From: Streptomyces hundungensis | GTDB taxonomy: Bacteria > Actinomycetota > Actinomycetes > Streptomycetales > Streptomycetaceae | Assembly (NCBI RefSeq): GCF_003627815.1 | Contig: NZ_CP032698.1 | Span: 496,001-560,000 of the forward strand | Length of the DNA: 64,000 nt | Direction: 5' to 3' | Shown: positions 1 to 9,142 of the stretch, in pieces | Position numbering within the stretch: the first letter of the stretch is position 1 | Layout: every line of letters begins with the position of its first letter | Program-made: the position numbers and the translations under genes | The notes under the pieces: generated by a model | What the model saw: the letters and a program-made list of their open reading frames with translations, nothing else | What the model was told of the DNA's origin: nothing | The model's database searches: none

Positions 1-2
1 TC

Positions 3-470
3 ACGACACAGGTGGCCACGTTCCACGTGGTCAACAGCTTCGGCCTGGTGGACACCCGCTGGGCGCCCATCCTGCTCTACATGGGCACCGACATCGTGTC
101 GATCTATATCTTCCTGCAGTTCATCCGGTCCATACCGGTATCGCTCGACGAGGCGGCCCGGCTCGACGGCGCGAACACCTTCACCATCTACCGCAGGATC
201 ATTCTGCCGTTGCTCAAGCCGGCCATCGCCACCGTCGTCATCGTCAAGGGCATCACGACATACAACGACTTCTACATCCCGTTCCTCTACATGCCCTCGC
301 AGGACAAGGGGACGATCTCCACCGCCCTGTTCCGGTTCAAGGGGCCCTTCGGGGCGCACTGGGAGGACATCTGCGCGGGGGCGGTCCTTGTGATCCTGCC
401 GACCCTGCTCATCTTCCTGTTCCTCCAGCGCTACATCTACAACGGCTTCGCCCAAGGGGCGACCAAATAG
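3..470 (+). CDS. Carbohydrate ABC transporter permease (MalG-like), 3' part
   Basis: This is the C-terminal part of a membrane permease subunit of a CUT1-type sugar importer. The frame is open at the window edge, so the true start lies outside; 155 codons are visible. The EAA loop, which contacts the ATPase, is clear: EAARLDGANTFTIYRRIILP has the EAA, the conserved G and the I-LP spacing. Hydrophobic segments lie on both sides (around IYIFLQFI and VLVILPTLLIFLFL), and the protein ends with the short polar tail usual for MalG homologues. The rest of the importer should lie upstream. A pectate lyase gene lies nearby, so a plant-saccharide substrate is possible, but the sequence does not show it. 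The gene is convergent with the LuxR-type gene, with about 190 bases between. Confidence 0.88.
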   Translation, partial: TTQVATFHVVNSFGLVDTRWAPILLYMGTDIVSIYIFLQFIRSIPVSLDEAARLDGANTFTIYRRIILPLLKPAIATVVIVKGITTYNDFYIPFLYMPSQDKGTISTALFRFKGPFGAHWEDICAGAVLVILPTLLIFLFLQRYIYNGFAQGATK

Positions 471-661
471 CGCGCGGCACAGGGCGATGGTGACGCGCGA
501 TGCCCCCGGGTGGGGAAGGCGCGGCTCTGCCTCTCGGCCGAAAAGCCATTACGGGTGCGGGGAGCCCTGGGCACCGGCAGCGTCTTCCACGGCGGGATGC
601 GGGACGGCGGACGGCTCGTACAACCCGAAGGCTCTGGGCAGCACCCAGCGAACGGCCGGAG

Positions 662-2671
662 TCAGCGGAAGTGGGCGGCCAGTTCGACGCGGGAGCGCAC
701 ACCAAGTCGGGTGAAGACGTTCCTGAGGTGATAGTCGACGGTTCGGTTGCTGACCATCAGGACTTCGGCGATCTCCTGGTTGGTCGCGCCTCGGGCGACC
801 AGCTCGCAGATCCGCGTCTGTTGCGGCGTCAGTTCCACACCCCCTCCTGATCCGCGACTGCCGGGGCGGGCGGGAGCCTGGGCGCCGGTGGCGCGGAGTT
901 CAGCGGTGGCCCGCCGGGCCCAGGAGGCGGCATCGAACTGCTGGAAGATCTGCAACGCTTCGCGCAGCAGCTCGCGCGCTGGGCGGGGCTTGCGGGCGCG
1001 CCGCAGCCGGTGGGCGTGGAACAGCTCGGTCTTGGCCAACTCCAGTGCTGCGCCGTCTTGTTGGTGGAGCAGGGCGGCCTGCCGGAACTGCTCGTCGGCG
1101 GCCGCGTCATCGCATTCCAGGAGTGCGCGGCAGCGGTGTGCCAGGGCGAGCCGGGCGGCGCTTGTCCCGTTGGCCGCCCAGGCGTGGTAGGAGCGCAGCG
1201 CTTCAGCCGCCTTGGCGCGCCGGTCGCAGCGCGCCGCGGCCTCCACGAAGTGCGGTGTGGCCATCTGGCGGATGCCCAGGTTGGGCTGGTTGCCCACGGC
1301 GGCGTCGGTCATGCCGGTGAGGTGGATCAGTGCGTCGGCCGGCCGGTCGTCCGCGAGATCGGCACAGGCGGACGCCCACCGGCCGAACGCGGCCGGCCGG
1401 CCCTGGCCGCGCGCGGACACCTGATGGGTGATGGTCCGCACTCGGGCCGCCGCGGCTTCCCCGTCACCCTGGAGCGCCGACACCAGGGCGAGCACCACCA
1501 GATGATCCACGGCAAGGTTGCGTTGCCCCGTCCGGCGCGCCGGCCGCAGACCGTCCAGGGCCGCTTCCTCGGCCGCCGCGCAGCGGTCTGTCAGCAACGC
1601 GGCCAGGGCCTGGTAGACGAGCGCGGCGGGCACGAGGGAGACCGCTCCCTCGCGCCGGGCCCGGTCGGCTGCGGCCACGGCGAACGCGTGGGCGCGGGCG
1701 GCGTCGCCCAGGGTGTAGGCGGCCTGCCCGGCCCATAAGGCGCAGTACGCATCCGGAACCTCCTCGGCGAGCCGCATCGCCCGGCGCAGCGCCCGTCCCG
1801 CCTCCCGGTGCCGGCCTTCGTAGGTGGCCGTCAACCCCGCGAAGTGGTCGAGGACCAGACGCGTGGCGGGGGCATCGCCGTCGTGCCCAAGCGCTGCCAC
1901 CCGCCGCGCCAGCGCGAAGTACTGCGCGAAGTCACCGGCGAGGCATGCGGCCTCAGCGGCCAGCATGAGCGCCCGCACGGCAGACTCCTGGCACTGGTCC
2001 ACGAGCACACCGGCCGCCCTGGAGAGTTCTCGGCACGCCTCGGCGGGCGGCCCCGTCGCGCAGCAGGCGCTCCCCCTGACCCAGGACTGGTAGTGACGCA
2101 CCGGATCGCCGGCCACCTTGAGCTGGGCGCTGCTGGTCTGTTGTCCGTGCTGACTGACAACAGCGAGCGGGTAGGTGCCTGCCCGCAGGGATGTCGTCCC
2201 GCAGGGTGGTGTGTCCGGCGAAGACGGTGGTCCCGCCGTCACCACGGGGCGGCCGCCGCTGACGGCCCTCACGGGATACACCCCCGGCGCGATGTCGTCC
2301 CGGACGGCCTCTCCTTTGGCCCTGGGAAAGCGGCTGGACTCCGGGGCGCCCAGAGGCGCGCCCGGCGGGTGCCCGGCGCCTTCCGCGCTCCCCCGGGGCG
2401 ACTCCACGGGAGTCAGCTCCACCGGCTCTTTCAGGGCGGGGGACGAGACGGTTACCAGGTCCCAGCCCGGGGGCATGCCCGTAATGCTGACCGCGACCTG
2501 CGCCCCCGCCTCGACCTTGTCCCAGTCGAACTCCAGGCGCGCGCCACTGGACGGGCTCGCGACGGCCGTGGCCGGGAGCGTGCACGCGTCCGCCGCCGCC
2601 TCGTCCGCGGCCCCCGCCGCAAGTACCACAAAGCTGACAGCGGCCAAGGCACGCACTGCTCCGCCGAACAC
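662..2671 (-). CDS. LuxR-type HTH regulator with an exported-type N-terminal domain (chimera)
   Basis: The frame can start at 2698, but the GTG at 2671 is preceded by a strong GGGGAGGGG ribosome site, so I chose it (669 residues). The protein begins with a Sec-type signal peptide (hydrophobic AVSFVVLAAGAADE, then ADAC). Next comes an Ig-like exported region of about 150 residues (VEAGAQVAVSITGMPPGW). From about residue 190 it is a helical TPR-like region typical of large LuxR (LAL) regulators, and it ends with a complete LuxR HTH (LTPQQTRICELVARGATNQE, then NRTVDYHLRNVFTRLGV). No ATPase domain is present. An exported leader on a DNA-binding domain is contradictory: either two genes fused in frame, or the product is membrane-tethered and processed, or an internal start gives a cytoplasmic regulator. 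The HTH assignment is firm; the topology is open. Confidence 0.8.
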   Translation of the reverse strand: MFGGAVRALAAVSFVVLAAGAADEAAADACTLPATAVASPSSGARLEFDWDKVEAGAQVAVSITGMPPGWDLVTVSSPALKEPVELTPVESPRGSAEGAGHPPGAPLGAPESSRFPRAKGEAVRDDIAPGVYPVRAVSGGRPVVTAGPPSSPDTPPCGTTSLRAGTYPLAVVSQHGQQTSSAQLKVAGDPVRHYQSWVRGSACCATGPPAEACRELSRAAGVLVDQCQESAVRALMLAAEAACLAGDFAQYFALARRVAALGHDGDAPATRLVLDHFAGLTATYEGRHREAGRALRRAMRLAEEVPDAYCALWAGQAAYTLGDAARAHAFAVAAADRARREGAVSLVPAALVYQALAALLTDRCAAAEEAALDGLRPARRTGQRNLAVDHLVVLALVSALQGDGEAAAARVRTITHQVSARGQGRPAAFGRWASACADLADDRPADALIHLTGMTDAAVGNQPNLGIRQMATPHFVEAAARCDRRAKAAEALRSYHAWAANGTSAARLALAHRCRALLECDDAAADEQFRQAALLHQQDGAALELAKTELFHAHRLRRARKPRPARELLREALQIFQQFDAASWARRATAELRATGAQAPARPGSRGSGGGVELTPQQTRICELVARGATNQEIAEVLMVSNRTVDYHLRNVFTRLGVRSRVELAAHFR

Positions 2672-2929
2672 AGTTCCCCTCCCCCGATGGTCACTCACTC
2701 GACAAGAGGGTGACTCGACAGGTTGGGGTGCCTCACACGGTGATCTTTCTTCGATTCCCCCTCTTCCGTGTGCGGGCGCTCCGGCTGTTTCACAGCCCGC
2801 ACACGGTCATGGCTGGCGAGGATGGAGTCTTGCGTTCCTTCCGGAACCGGCCCGACTGCCAGGAGGCCGGCACGGCCGCCAGCCGCCTGGCCGCAGCGGC
2901 TCGATACCCGGCGCGGCAGGCGCCATATC

Positions 2930-4297
2930 TCAACCGGTGCTGCCGCCAACGCTGTTCAGCACGCCCGCACCCGCCGTCTTGGCGAGCTTGGCAGGCAGAC
3001 CGCTCGCGGGTTCCAGGCCCGCGTTCAGCTTCGGTGCCCAGTTCACGGTCGTCGCGATCTTCTTGCTGGAGTGTTCGGCGTTGTACGCGGCGACGAGGTC
3101 GGTCGCGGTGCCATTGACCAGGTTGCCACTGCCCGCCACCGCGCCGGTGCCGTCCCCACTGAGCAGTTGCGAGGCCTTCCGGTTGCTGGAAAGAGCCCAG
3201 TAGTTGTTCTGGGCGACAACCTGGGCGTGGGCCCGGGAGTTGATGCTGTAGCTGTGGGCGTAGCCGTTGAGCGTCGCCGTGTCGTAGTAGTTGTCGTACA
3301 GGTGGATCTGGCCGACCCGGGCGAGCGGGGCGCGCTGGACGATCCCCTGGAAGACGTTGTGATGCAGCGTCACCCGCAGCTTGGTGTCCTTGTCACTGCT
3401 GCCGATGAGCATCGTCTTGTCGTGGTTGGTGAAGCGGTTGTACTCGACGGTCACGAGGTCGGAGGCGTTGGTGATGTCGAGGGCGCCGTCGTGGACCTGG
3501 TATTCGCGGCCGAAGTAGGTGGGATTCGAGCTGTCGTAGTGCGGGCCGTCGCCGAAGGTGTTGTGATCGGCCCACACGTGTGTGGAGCGGCGCACCGAGA
3601 CCGCGTCGTACTGGGAGTTCCAGTTGCCCGTCGAGCCGTCGGTCGGATCCCACTGGGGGAAGCAGTCGCGGGTGTCGCTGAAGCCGAGGTTGCGGATGAT
3701 GACGTTGTCCGCGTTGCTCACCTGGAGGCTGCCCCCGACGATCGCCGCGCCGGTTCCGGGCACGCCGACGATCGTCGTCTTGGAAGGAACGCTCAGGACC
3801 ACGCGGGCGGCCTGCCGCGCCTGCGCCGCGGCACGCGCCGACTCCTGTGCGCCGGACGGCAGCTTGGAGCGTCCCCAGGTAGCAGGGTCGTAGGCCTTCA
3901 GGTAAGCGTTCAGCGAGTAGCCCGTCCCGGCCGCGTAGTCGGCACAGTCGAGGGGCTTGCCGGAATCGTCGGTGTTGGCGTCTATCGCCCCCTTGATCTG
4001 GACGATTCGGGGGGCTCCGGCAGGGCCGGCCCCGAGGGCCTTGGCCAGCTCGGCGCGGGTCGAGACGGTGAAGGTGTGGGCCACGTCGGCGTCCCGTCCG
4101 CCCGTGGTGCCGGTGCCACTGGAGGCCCAGCCGTCGTTCGCGGGCAGTACCGCGTGCGCGAGGTCGACGGCGGCGGCACCCGCACTCATGGTCAACGGTA
4201 CGGCCGCGAGTCCGGCGGCCACGAGGGAGGCGGTGGCGGCGCCGATCAGAACCCGACGTTTACGGGCGGGCGAGCGGCGGTGCGATGAAGCAGACAC
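2930..4297 (-). CDS. Secreted pectate lyase, polysaccharide lyase family 1
   Basis: This is a 455-residue exported enzyme that cleaves polygalacturonate by beta-elimination with calcium. The N-terminus has basic residues (RKRRV), a hydrophobic stretch (LIGAATASLVAAGLAAVPL) and AxA, a Tat- or Sec-type signal. The parallel beta-helix shows the PL1 signatures: HVWADHNTFGDG near residue 240 for the vWiDH block, then QRAPLARVGQIHLYDNYY carrying the catalytic-region arginine and the RVGxxHxxNN-like motif. Full length for the family. The GTG at 4297 has GAAGGAAC about eight bases upstream. Two CTCGAAAG direct repeats lie 55-83 bases upstream and may be an operator. Role: extracellular plant cell-wall degradation, probably feeding an importer such as the permease at the window start (inference). 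Confidence 0.93.
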   Translation of the reverse strand: MSASSHRRSPARKRRVLIGAATASLVAAGLAAVPLTMSAGAAAVDLAHAVLPANDGWASSGTGTTGGRDADVAHTFTVSTRAELAKALGAGPAGAPRIVQIKGAIDANTDDSGKPLDCADYAAGTGYSLNAYLKAYDPATWGRSKLPSGAQESARAAAQARQAARVVLSVPSKTTIVGVPGTGAAIVGGSLQVSNADNVIIRNLGFSDTRDCFPQWDPTDGSTGNWNSQYDAVSVRRSTHVWADHNTFGDGPHYDSSNPTYFGREYQVHDGALDITNASDLVTVEYNRFTNHDKTMLIGSSDKDTKLRVTLHHNVFQGIVQRAPLARVGQIHLYDNYYDTATLNGYAHSYSINSRAHAQVVAQNNYWALSSNRKASQLLSGDGTGAVAGSGNLVNGTATDLVAAYNAEHSSKKIATTVNWAPKLNAGLEPASGLPAKLAKTAGAGVLNSVGGSTG

Positions 4298-4784
4298 GTG
4301 ATGTCGTTCCTTCGGTGAGACGTCCTGTCAGTGCCTCAGTTGCCGCCGCTACTCGAAAGGTTGCCGTCCCTGCTCGAAAGATCGTCGCCGTTCTGGACGT
4401 CCGCCGCCCAGGGCGGGGCTGCGTGCTGTGTGCGGCCACGAATCCGCGGGCGCGGGCCAAGGGGAGTCGCGATCAAGGAGTTCGGCGTGCGACAAGGCCG
4501 ACCGACCGTTCTGACCGCGGATACGCTGGCGAGCTCGGTCGCCGGCATCGCCCGGCTCGGCCCGCTTCTCGGCTCCAGGTGGTTGCCCCGCACGCATACC
4601 TCGACGATAGGAGCAAGCGCGCACGCCGCTGCGCTCGGTCTACCTGGCTCATTGCGGGGGGTGAGGAGCCGGGCACCGCCGTCCCTGTGTCGGCGTATGC
4701 GGCAGAGGTGAAAACGTGACGGTAAAGCGACCCGAGTGGCGCCCAAATGCAGCCGGATTCAGCGCAGTTGCCCTGCCCTTTCCG
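4298..4784. promoter_or_regulatory. Upstream region of pectate lyase with two CTCGAAAG direct repeats
   Basis: No convincing gene is seen here. Two identical octamers, CTCGAAAG, lie at 4352-4359 and 4373-4380. They are exactly 21 bases apart (about two helical turns), upstream of the leftward pectate lyase gene. CGAAAG elements occur in operators of Streptomyces plant-polymer enzyme genes, so a repressor site is plausible but unproven. I see no clear -10/-35 pair. Confidence 0.35.
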
Positions 4785-5556
4785 CATCCGCCCCACCCGG
4801 TAGCCGCGGATCTTCACCTGCCGGTCTCGGCGTCCCAGGTATTCGAGCACCCCGTCAGCACGCCAGCGGGCCATGTCACCGGTCCGGTACAGCCGGGTCC
4901 GCACTTCCTGGGGGGTTCACGGGTCCTCGACGAAGTGCTGGGCCGTCTTCTCGGGATCCCTCAAGTAGCCCAGTGCGACGCCGTCCCCACCGACACACAG
5001 TTCGCCGGTCTCCCCAGGGTTCGGCGATCGTTCCGTCGTCCCGCATCACATAGGCCGTCGAGCCGGGAACGTTGATCCCGATGGGCACGGTCTCCGCGCG
5101 CGGACAAATCATCGACGCGGTAGGTCGTCGACAGCGAGGAATTCTCGGTAGGACCGTAGCCGTTGAGGAACATCCCCGGGCGACCGCTCTTCAGCACGGC
5201 ACGCACGGCACGGGGGCCGATCGTGCCGCCGCCCACGATGAGACATCGAAGGCCGGCGAACATCTCGGGTACGGCGTGGGCGTGTTGGTGGAACAGTCCC
5301 GCGCTCAGCCACATCACGCTGATCCGCCGATCCCGCAGCACGGTTTCCAAGGCCTTGGAGTCCAGCAGGTCCTCACTGTGGGCCAGGACCAGACAGGCGC
5401 CGTTGAGCAGGGTGACGAACATTTCGTAGCACGAGATGTCGAAGGTCAGGTTCGTGGTCGCCAGTAGCCGGTCCTCGGCGAACATGCGCAAGTCGCCATC
5501 GTCTCGGGCCAGTCGGGTCTGACCCCGATGGGGACACACCACGCCCTTGGGGCGCC
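4785..5556 (-). pseudogene. NRPS adenylation-domain remnant, motifs A3 to A8, frameshifted
   Basis: Read leftwards, this stretch contains A-domain core motifs in order: RPKGVVCPHRG (A3), LATTNLTFDISCYEMF (A4), GGGTIGPRAV then NGYGPTENSS (A5), [20 protein letters not shown] (A6 region), [20 protein letters not shown] (A7) and [11 protein letters not shown] (A8). They lie in three reading frames with breaks near 5100 and 4905, so no single product can be made. Nothing of A9/A10 or of a carrier protein follows; the reading is lost at about 4785. The missing N-terminal motifs are next door on the opposite strand (5572-5735). Once this would have activated an amino acid as its AMP ester for peptide assembly. 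Confidence 0.85.
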
Positions 5557-5571
5557 ACAGGGCTGCGATCG

Positions 5572-5735
5572 CATGGCGTGCGCGGCGGAGACGTCGTCGC
5601 CGTGGTGATCGAACGTTCGCCGACCGCGGTGGCCGCGGTCCTGCATGCGGGCGCGACATACCTGCCACTGGACCCCCACCACCCGGCGGACCGGATCGGG
5701 CAGATCCGTCACTTGCTCCGCGAAGAGGGAAGGGA
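5572..5735 (+). pseudogene. NRPS adenylation-domain remnant, motifs A1 to A2, inverted relative to the rest
   Basis: This rightward reading frame encodes GGDVVAVVIERSPTAVAAVL and then AGATYLPLDPHHPADRIGQI, the A1/A2 region that normally precedes A3 in an adenylation domain. It starts within about 15 bases of the point where the leftward A3-A8 remnant begins. The two halves of one domain are therefore placed head to head. An inversion with one end inside the domain explains this best. After about 5735 the similarity stops. No upstream start or condensation domain is seen. Confidence 0.8.
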
Positions 5736-6788
5736 TGGTCATGTCCCGCGCATACCCGACACGCACCCGATTCCAGGCACCCGCATGGGGGCAGTGGGGC
5801 ACAAACAATGAAACAGCGATAGCGAGGTAAGAACTCATCGAATAAGCCCGCCCGGGCACAGGAGATCCGATGTCGCGAATGGGATCGACGTCGAATCACC
5901 AACAGCAGTACGCCGAACGCGCAGCGGCCCGTGAGCCCTGACCCAGTCAAGAAACCCCGGACGAGAAGATTCGAACTGGCTGGCATTGCTTCAAGTACCC
6001 CGGCGCTTGCACCGTATGCCGACCCATCTCGATGTGACCGAAAAGGGAACTCAATGGAGCCACTCTGTTTTTATTTAGCCACTGTTTCATCAAAACCCCG
6101 GGCGTTGACCGGTATTTCCGGGATGCGCGGGTTATGTATCAGCCAGCCATACCTACAGCGAAGACGCGAAACGCCGACCCGCGCCCCTGCTCCCACCAGT
6201 CCGCCGTGGCACGCGATGCCGCCTGGCGGCCCCCGCGCGGCGACCAGCTACTGGTCCCGGCCGGGCTCGAGCGGGACGAACAGACCGCGGCCGACCATGA
6301 TTCGGACACCGACCGAAAGAGCCGGAACCCGGCCGTCAAGCGAGACTCCAGCCGTCCGAAGGGGGCACTAATCCGGCGTTTGGTTGATCGCATCGTGGCT
6401 GGGCGCAAATGGAGGGCCAGGGGCTACCAATGCGAAAATTGTGTCGCGCACGATTTGGACATGAGCGATTGCTCGGTGGTCGACGCGCCGGTCGGCTCAG
6501 GACGAGGAACTCTCGCCGGATCCACGCAGGCCAGGGGTGGCATCGCACACTCCCTGACGGAGGAATGGAACGATCAACGAAATGGCGGAATCATTCGCGG
6601 AGGCGTCGAATGCATGCACCAAACAGGTCTCTCGTGGGTAACTCTGTAATTACGCCGGGCGGGCACCCGACCGCTGCCCGCGAATCCCATCGGAAGCCTG
6701 TCTGTATCGGCCGAGTCCGGCGTCTGCGGGTTCCACCCCGAGACGTTCCGGGCCGGCTGCACTTTTCTGCCGGAAAGGACATTCCTCT
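5736..6788. other. Gene-poor region upstream of the four-gene cluster
   Basis: About one kilobase without a gene I can support. It is locally less GC-rich (for example around 6060-6100) than its neighbours. It holds a few frames with plausible ribosome sites, such as ATG at 6054 after AAAAGGGAAC, but their translations have no family signature and shift to arginine/proline-rich sequence. It probably contains the promoter of the cluster starting at 6789; I cannot place -10 and -35 boxes with confidence. Confidence 0.4.
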
Positions 6789-7442
6789 GTGCCTGCCACC
6801 GAGTTCATCGACAGTGTCGGAGTAAATATCCCCGACCACCTCGGCGCCAACGAATTCTTGTCTCTGGCCCGCGAGGGAATGATCGAGGAAAAGCATCTGA
6901 AGAGTTTCGCGCTCGCGGAGTTCCAGTCGCAGGAGGCCGAGTTCACGGCGTACGGTCTGCTGCTGGCCCGGTATCCGCACGAAGTGCCCGGCGGCTTCTT
7001 CTCCTTCGTCGCGCACGAGCTGGTGCAGGCCCGTCACCGGATGGTCACCGGGCTCGCGCCCGCGTTGGGCATGTCGCCCGACGAGATGCGCCGGGCACCC
7101 CGCCTTGAACCGGTTCGGCGGTTCACCGAGTTCATCTCGTGGGTCGCCCTGCACGCCGGCGCGGCGGAGGCGGCACTCCTGGCGCGTACCGACTTCACTC
7201 TGTGGTGCAACTCCTGCGCGGCCCTCGCCGATGTGCTGAGCGAGGCGGAACAAATTCCGGAGGCCGCGGTCGCGTACATCGAGGCCTACCGGGACAACCC
7301 ACCGGAGGTGGCGGACGGAGTGCTGCAAGTCATCGAGTACGGCAGGACGCACCACGAACCGGACGACTGGATCACCCGCAGCGCGGTGCGGATGGAGCCG
7401 GCACTGCGGGCCTGGTGGAGCGCGGTCGCCTCGGCCGGCTGA
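6789..7442 (+). CDS. TenA / heme-oxygenase-fold protein
   Basis: A 217-residue, mostly helical protein. The GTG start follows GAAAGGAC by eight bases. Spacing and pattern (FALAEFQSQEAEFTAYGLL; FSFVAHELVQARHRM; SWVALHAGAAEAALLAR; VLQVIEYGRTHHEPDD) resemble the TenA/PqqC/heme-oxygenase-like superfamily. That superfamily includes thiaminases, PqqC and the diiron oxidases (HDOs) that cut or hydroxylate amino acids. Acidic and histidine residues lie on several helices, but I cannot reconstruct a full diiron ligand set, so the catalytic class is open. It is the first gene of a tight co-directional cluster with a ligase, a flavin oxidase and an amidohydrolase, which suggests a role in modifying an amino-acid-derived small molecule. 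The fold is fairly likely; the reaction is not known. Confidence 0.6.
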   Translation: MPATEFIDSVGVNIPDHLGANEFLSLAREGMIEEKHLKSFALAEFQSQEAEFTAYGLLLARYPHEVPGGFFSFVAHELVQARHRMVTGLAPALGMSPDEMRRAPRLEPVRRFTEFISWVALHAGAAEAALLARTDFTLWCNSCAALADVLSEAEQIPEAAVAYIEAYRDNPPEVADGVLQVIEYGRTHHEPDDWITRSAVRMEPALRAWWSAVASAG

Positions 7443-7501
7443 ACCCCCAAGGCCCCACGCTGCGGTTCGGCCGGTGCATGTGAAGTCCAGACGGGAGTGA
7501 C

Positions 7502-9142
7502 ATGGGCCGCGAGGTCGGACGAGTGACGTTCACGGCGCGGGACTACGCACTTTTCCGGGCCCGCTTGACGGAGGGTCTCACCCTTCTGGAAAAGGCCGTC
7601 GAGCACCCGCATTTCGGGACGGCGCCGGCCACGCTGGGTGCGGAACTCGAAGTGTCTCTGATCGGGCCGGACGCCTGTCCGGTCCCGGTCGCCGCAGCCG
7701 TACGTGAAGCGTCGGACGACGACCGGCTGTCCTTGGAGGTGGCCCGTTTCAATCTCGAGGTGAACTTGACACCGGTCCCCGTGCGCGGGCATCCCTTCAC
7801 GGCTCTGGCCGAACAGACGTCGCAGGCACTGAAGCGGATCGCCTCGGTATCCCTGCGCCACCACGGGGCCAGAGCGGTTCCGATGGGGACACTGCCCACC
7901 CTGACGCCGCCGGATGTGACCGCGCAGGCCCTGACCGACCAGCCGCGCTTCCGCGCGCTGGAACGCGCATGGGCCCGCCGCCGCTCCACCCCGTTCATTC
8001 TGCCGGTGGGAGAGCAGGGCTTGTTGCGGGCCGAGTCCGTGGCGGTCCAGGGCGCCGCCTGCTCGTGGCAGACACACCTGACGGTGACCCCGAACCTCTT
8101 CTCCCGTACTTTCAACGCCGCCCAACTCGCCACCGGACCAGCCCTGGCCGCGTCGGGCAACTCCCCGTTCCCCCTCGGGCACCCTGGATGGCAGGAGGCT
8201 CGTATACCGCTGTACGAGCGGGGCTTCGGCGACCGCTGTCACCCTGGCGCAGGCACCCGGCGCCCCCGAGTCGGATTTGGCCGTGACTGGATGCGCGGCG
8301 GCCCGCAAGCGGCGTTCGCGGAAGCCGTGCGCTGTTACGACGTCCTGCTGCCGGCGGCCCGCGCCGACGCCGCCCACATGCCCGGCGGGTATCCGGTACT
8401 GGAGGAACTTCGCCTGCACCTGAGCACAGTGTGGTGGTGGAACCGCCCGGTGTACGACCCTCTGGGGCATCTGAGGATCGAGTTCCGGGCGCTGCCTTCC
8501 GGCCCAACGCCGGTGGACATGGCCGCGAACACCGCCTTTCTGGTCGGTCTCACCCTCTTCTTGGCAGCCGAGGGACGCGATGTGGCCCGAGAGCTTCCCT
8601 TCGCCTGCGCCAGGACCAACTTCTACCGAGCCGCGCGCGACGGCCTGCGCGCCTCCCTGTGGTGGCCCACGCCCGGGTCCGCGCCGCGAGAACACCATGC
8701 CGGCGCTCTGATCAAAGACTTGTTGCCGCGGGCCCGCGATGGACTGGCGCTGGCCGCGGTGGACGCAGACGAAGCCGACACCCTGCTGGGCGTACTCGAC
8801 CAGCGGGTCACCACGGGACATACGGGAGCGTGGTGGCAGCAGCGAACACGTGAGGTGCTGCGACGGCGACGAGCGAGCGCGGTCGACGCATGCCGAGGGC
8901 CGGCCGAGTCCCCCAGTCCCGGCGTACGAACCACATCCACGACCGGGCGGGATGACGCCATGAAAGAGCGGGGAGCGTGTGGGGACCATCGAGCCGAACC
9001 ACTGGATCCACCTCGCCCCGCGGCGGCCCAACGGCCCCCCGATCTCGTGGAGTTGACGCTTCGCTATGCGCTGCTCGCCGAGGAGGCCGCCCCCGTACAC
9101 ACTTGGAAGCCGCCCGCCCTTCCACCAAGGAGCCAGCGATGA
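7502..9142 (+). CDS. GCS2-type carboxylate-amine ligase (glutamate-cysteine ligase-like)
   Basis: A 546-residue enzyme of the glutamate-cysteine ligase superfamily (GCS2/YbdK-like), which makes amide bonds from a carboxylate, an amine and ATP. Early signature: LGAELEVSLIG near residue 45, then LSLEVARFNLEVNLTPVP, matching the E-E-N metal/ATP core of the family. Further conserved parts are HLTVTPNLFSRTFN, ASGNSPFPLG and LRIEFRALPSGPTPVDMAAN. The ATG follows GGGAGTGAC. The last 70 residues are rich in proline and charge and look like a tail. Its TGA overlaps the next gene's start as ATGA, so the two are translationally coupled. The substrate is unknown; a gamma-glutamyl or other amino-acid amide is an inference from family and neighbours. 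Confidence 0.78.
   Translation: MGREVGRVTFTARDYALFRARLTEGLTLLEKAVEHPHFGTAPATLGAELEVSLIGPDACPVPVAAAVREASDDDRLSLEVARFNLEVNLTPVPVRGHPFTALAEQTSQALKRIASVSLRHHGARAVPMGTLPTLTPPDVTAQALTDQPRFRALERAWARRRSTPFILPVGEQGLLRAESVAVQGAACSWQTHLTVTPNLFSRTFNAAQLATGPALAASGNSPFPLGHPGWQEARIPLYERGFGDRCHPGAGTRRPRVGFGRDWMRGGPQAAFAEAVRCYDVLLPAARADAAHMPGGYPVLEELRLHLSTVWWWNRPVYDPLGHLRIEFRALPSGPTPVDMAANTAFLVGLTLFLAAEGRDVARELPFACARTNFYRAARDGLRASLWWPTPGSAPREHHAGALIKDLLPRARDGLALAAVDADEADTLLGVLDQRVTTGHTGAWWQQRTREVLRRRRASAVDACRGPAESPSPGVRTTSTTGRDDAMKERGACGDHRAEPLDPPRPAAAQRPPDLVELTLRYALLAEEAAPVHTWKPPALPPRSQR

Noticed and set aside
6054..6649. Small frames with acceptable ribosome sites upstream of the four-gene cluster
   Set aside because: Translations become Arg/Pro/Ser-rich, change frame without pattern and match no family, so they are not reported as genes.
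6789..7442. Assigning the TenA-like protein firmly as a diiron (HDO) oxygenase
   Set aside because: I could not place a full set of Glu/His/Asp ligands at the expected spacings, so only the fold is claimed.
7286..9100. 600-codon leftward frame opposite the GCS2-type ligase
   Set aside because: It is Arg/Gly-rich without motifs; the plus strand has the conserved ligase blocks and proper ribosome sites.
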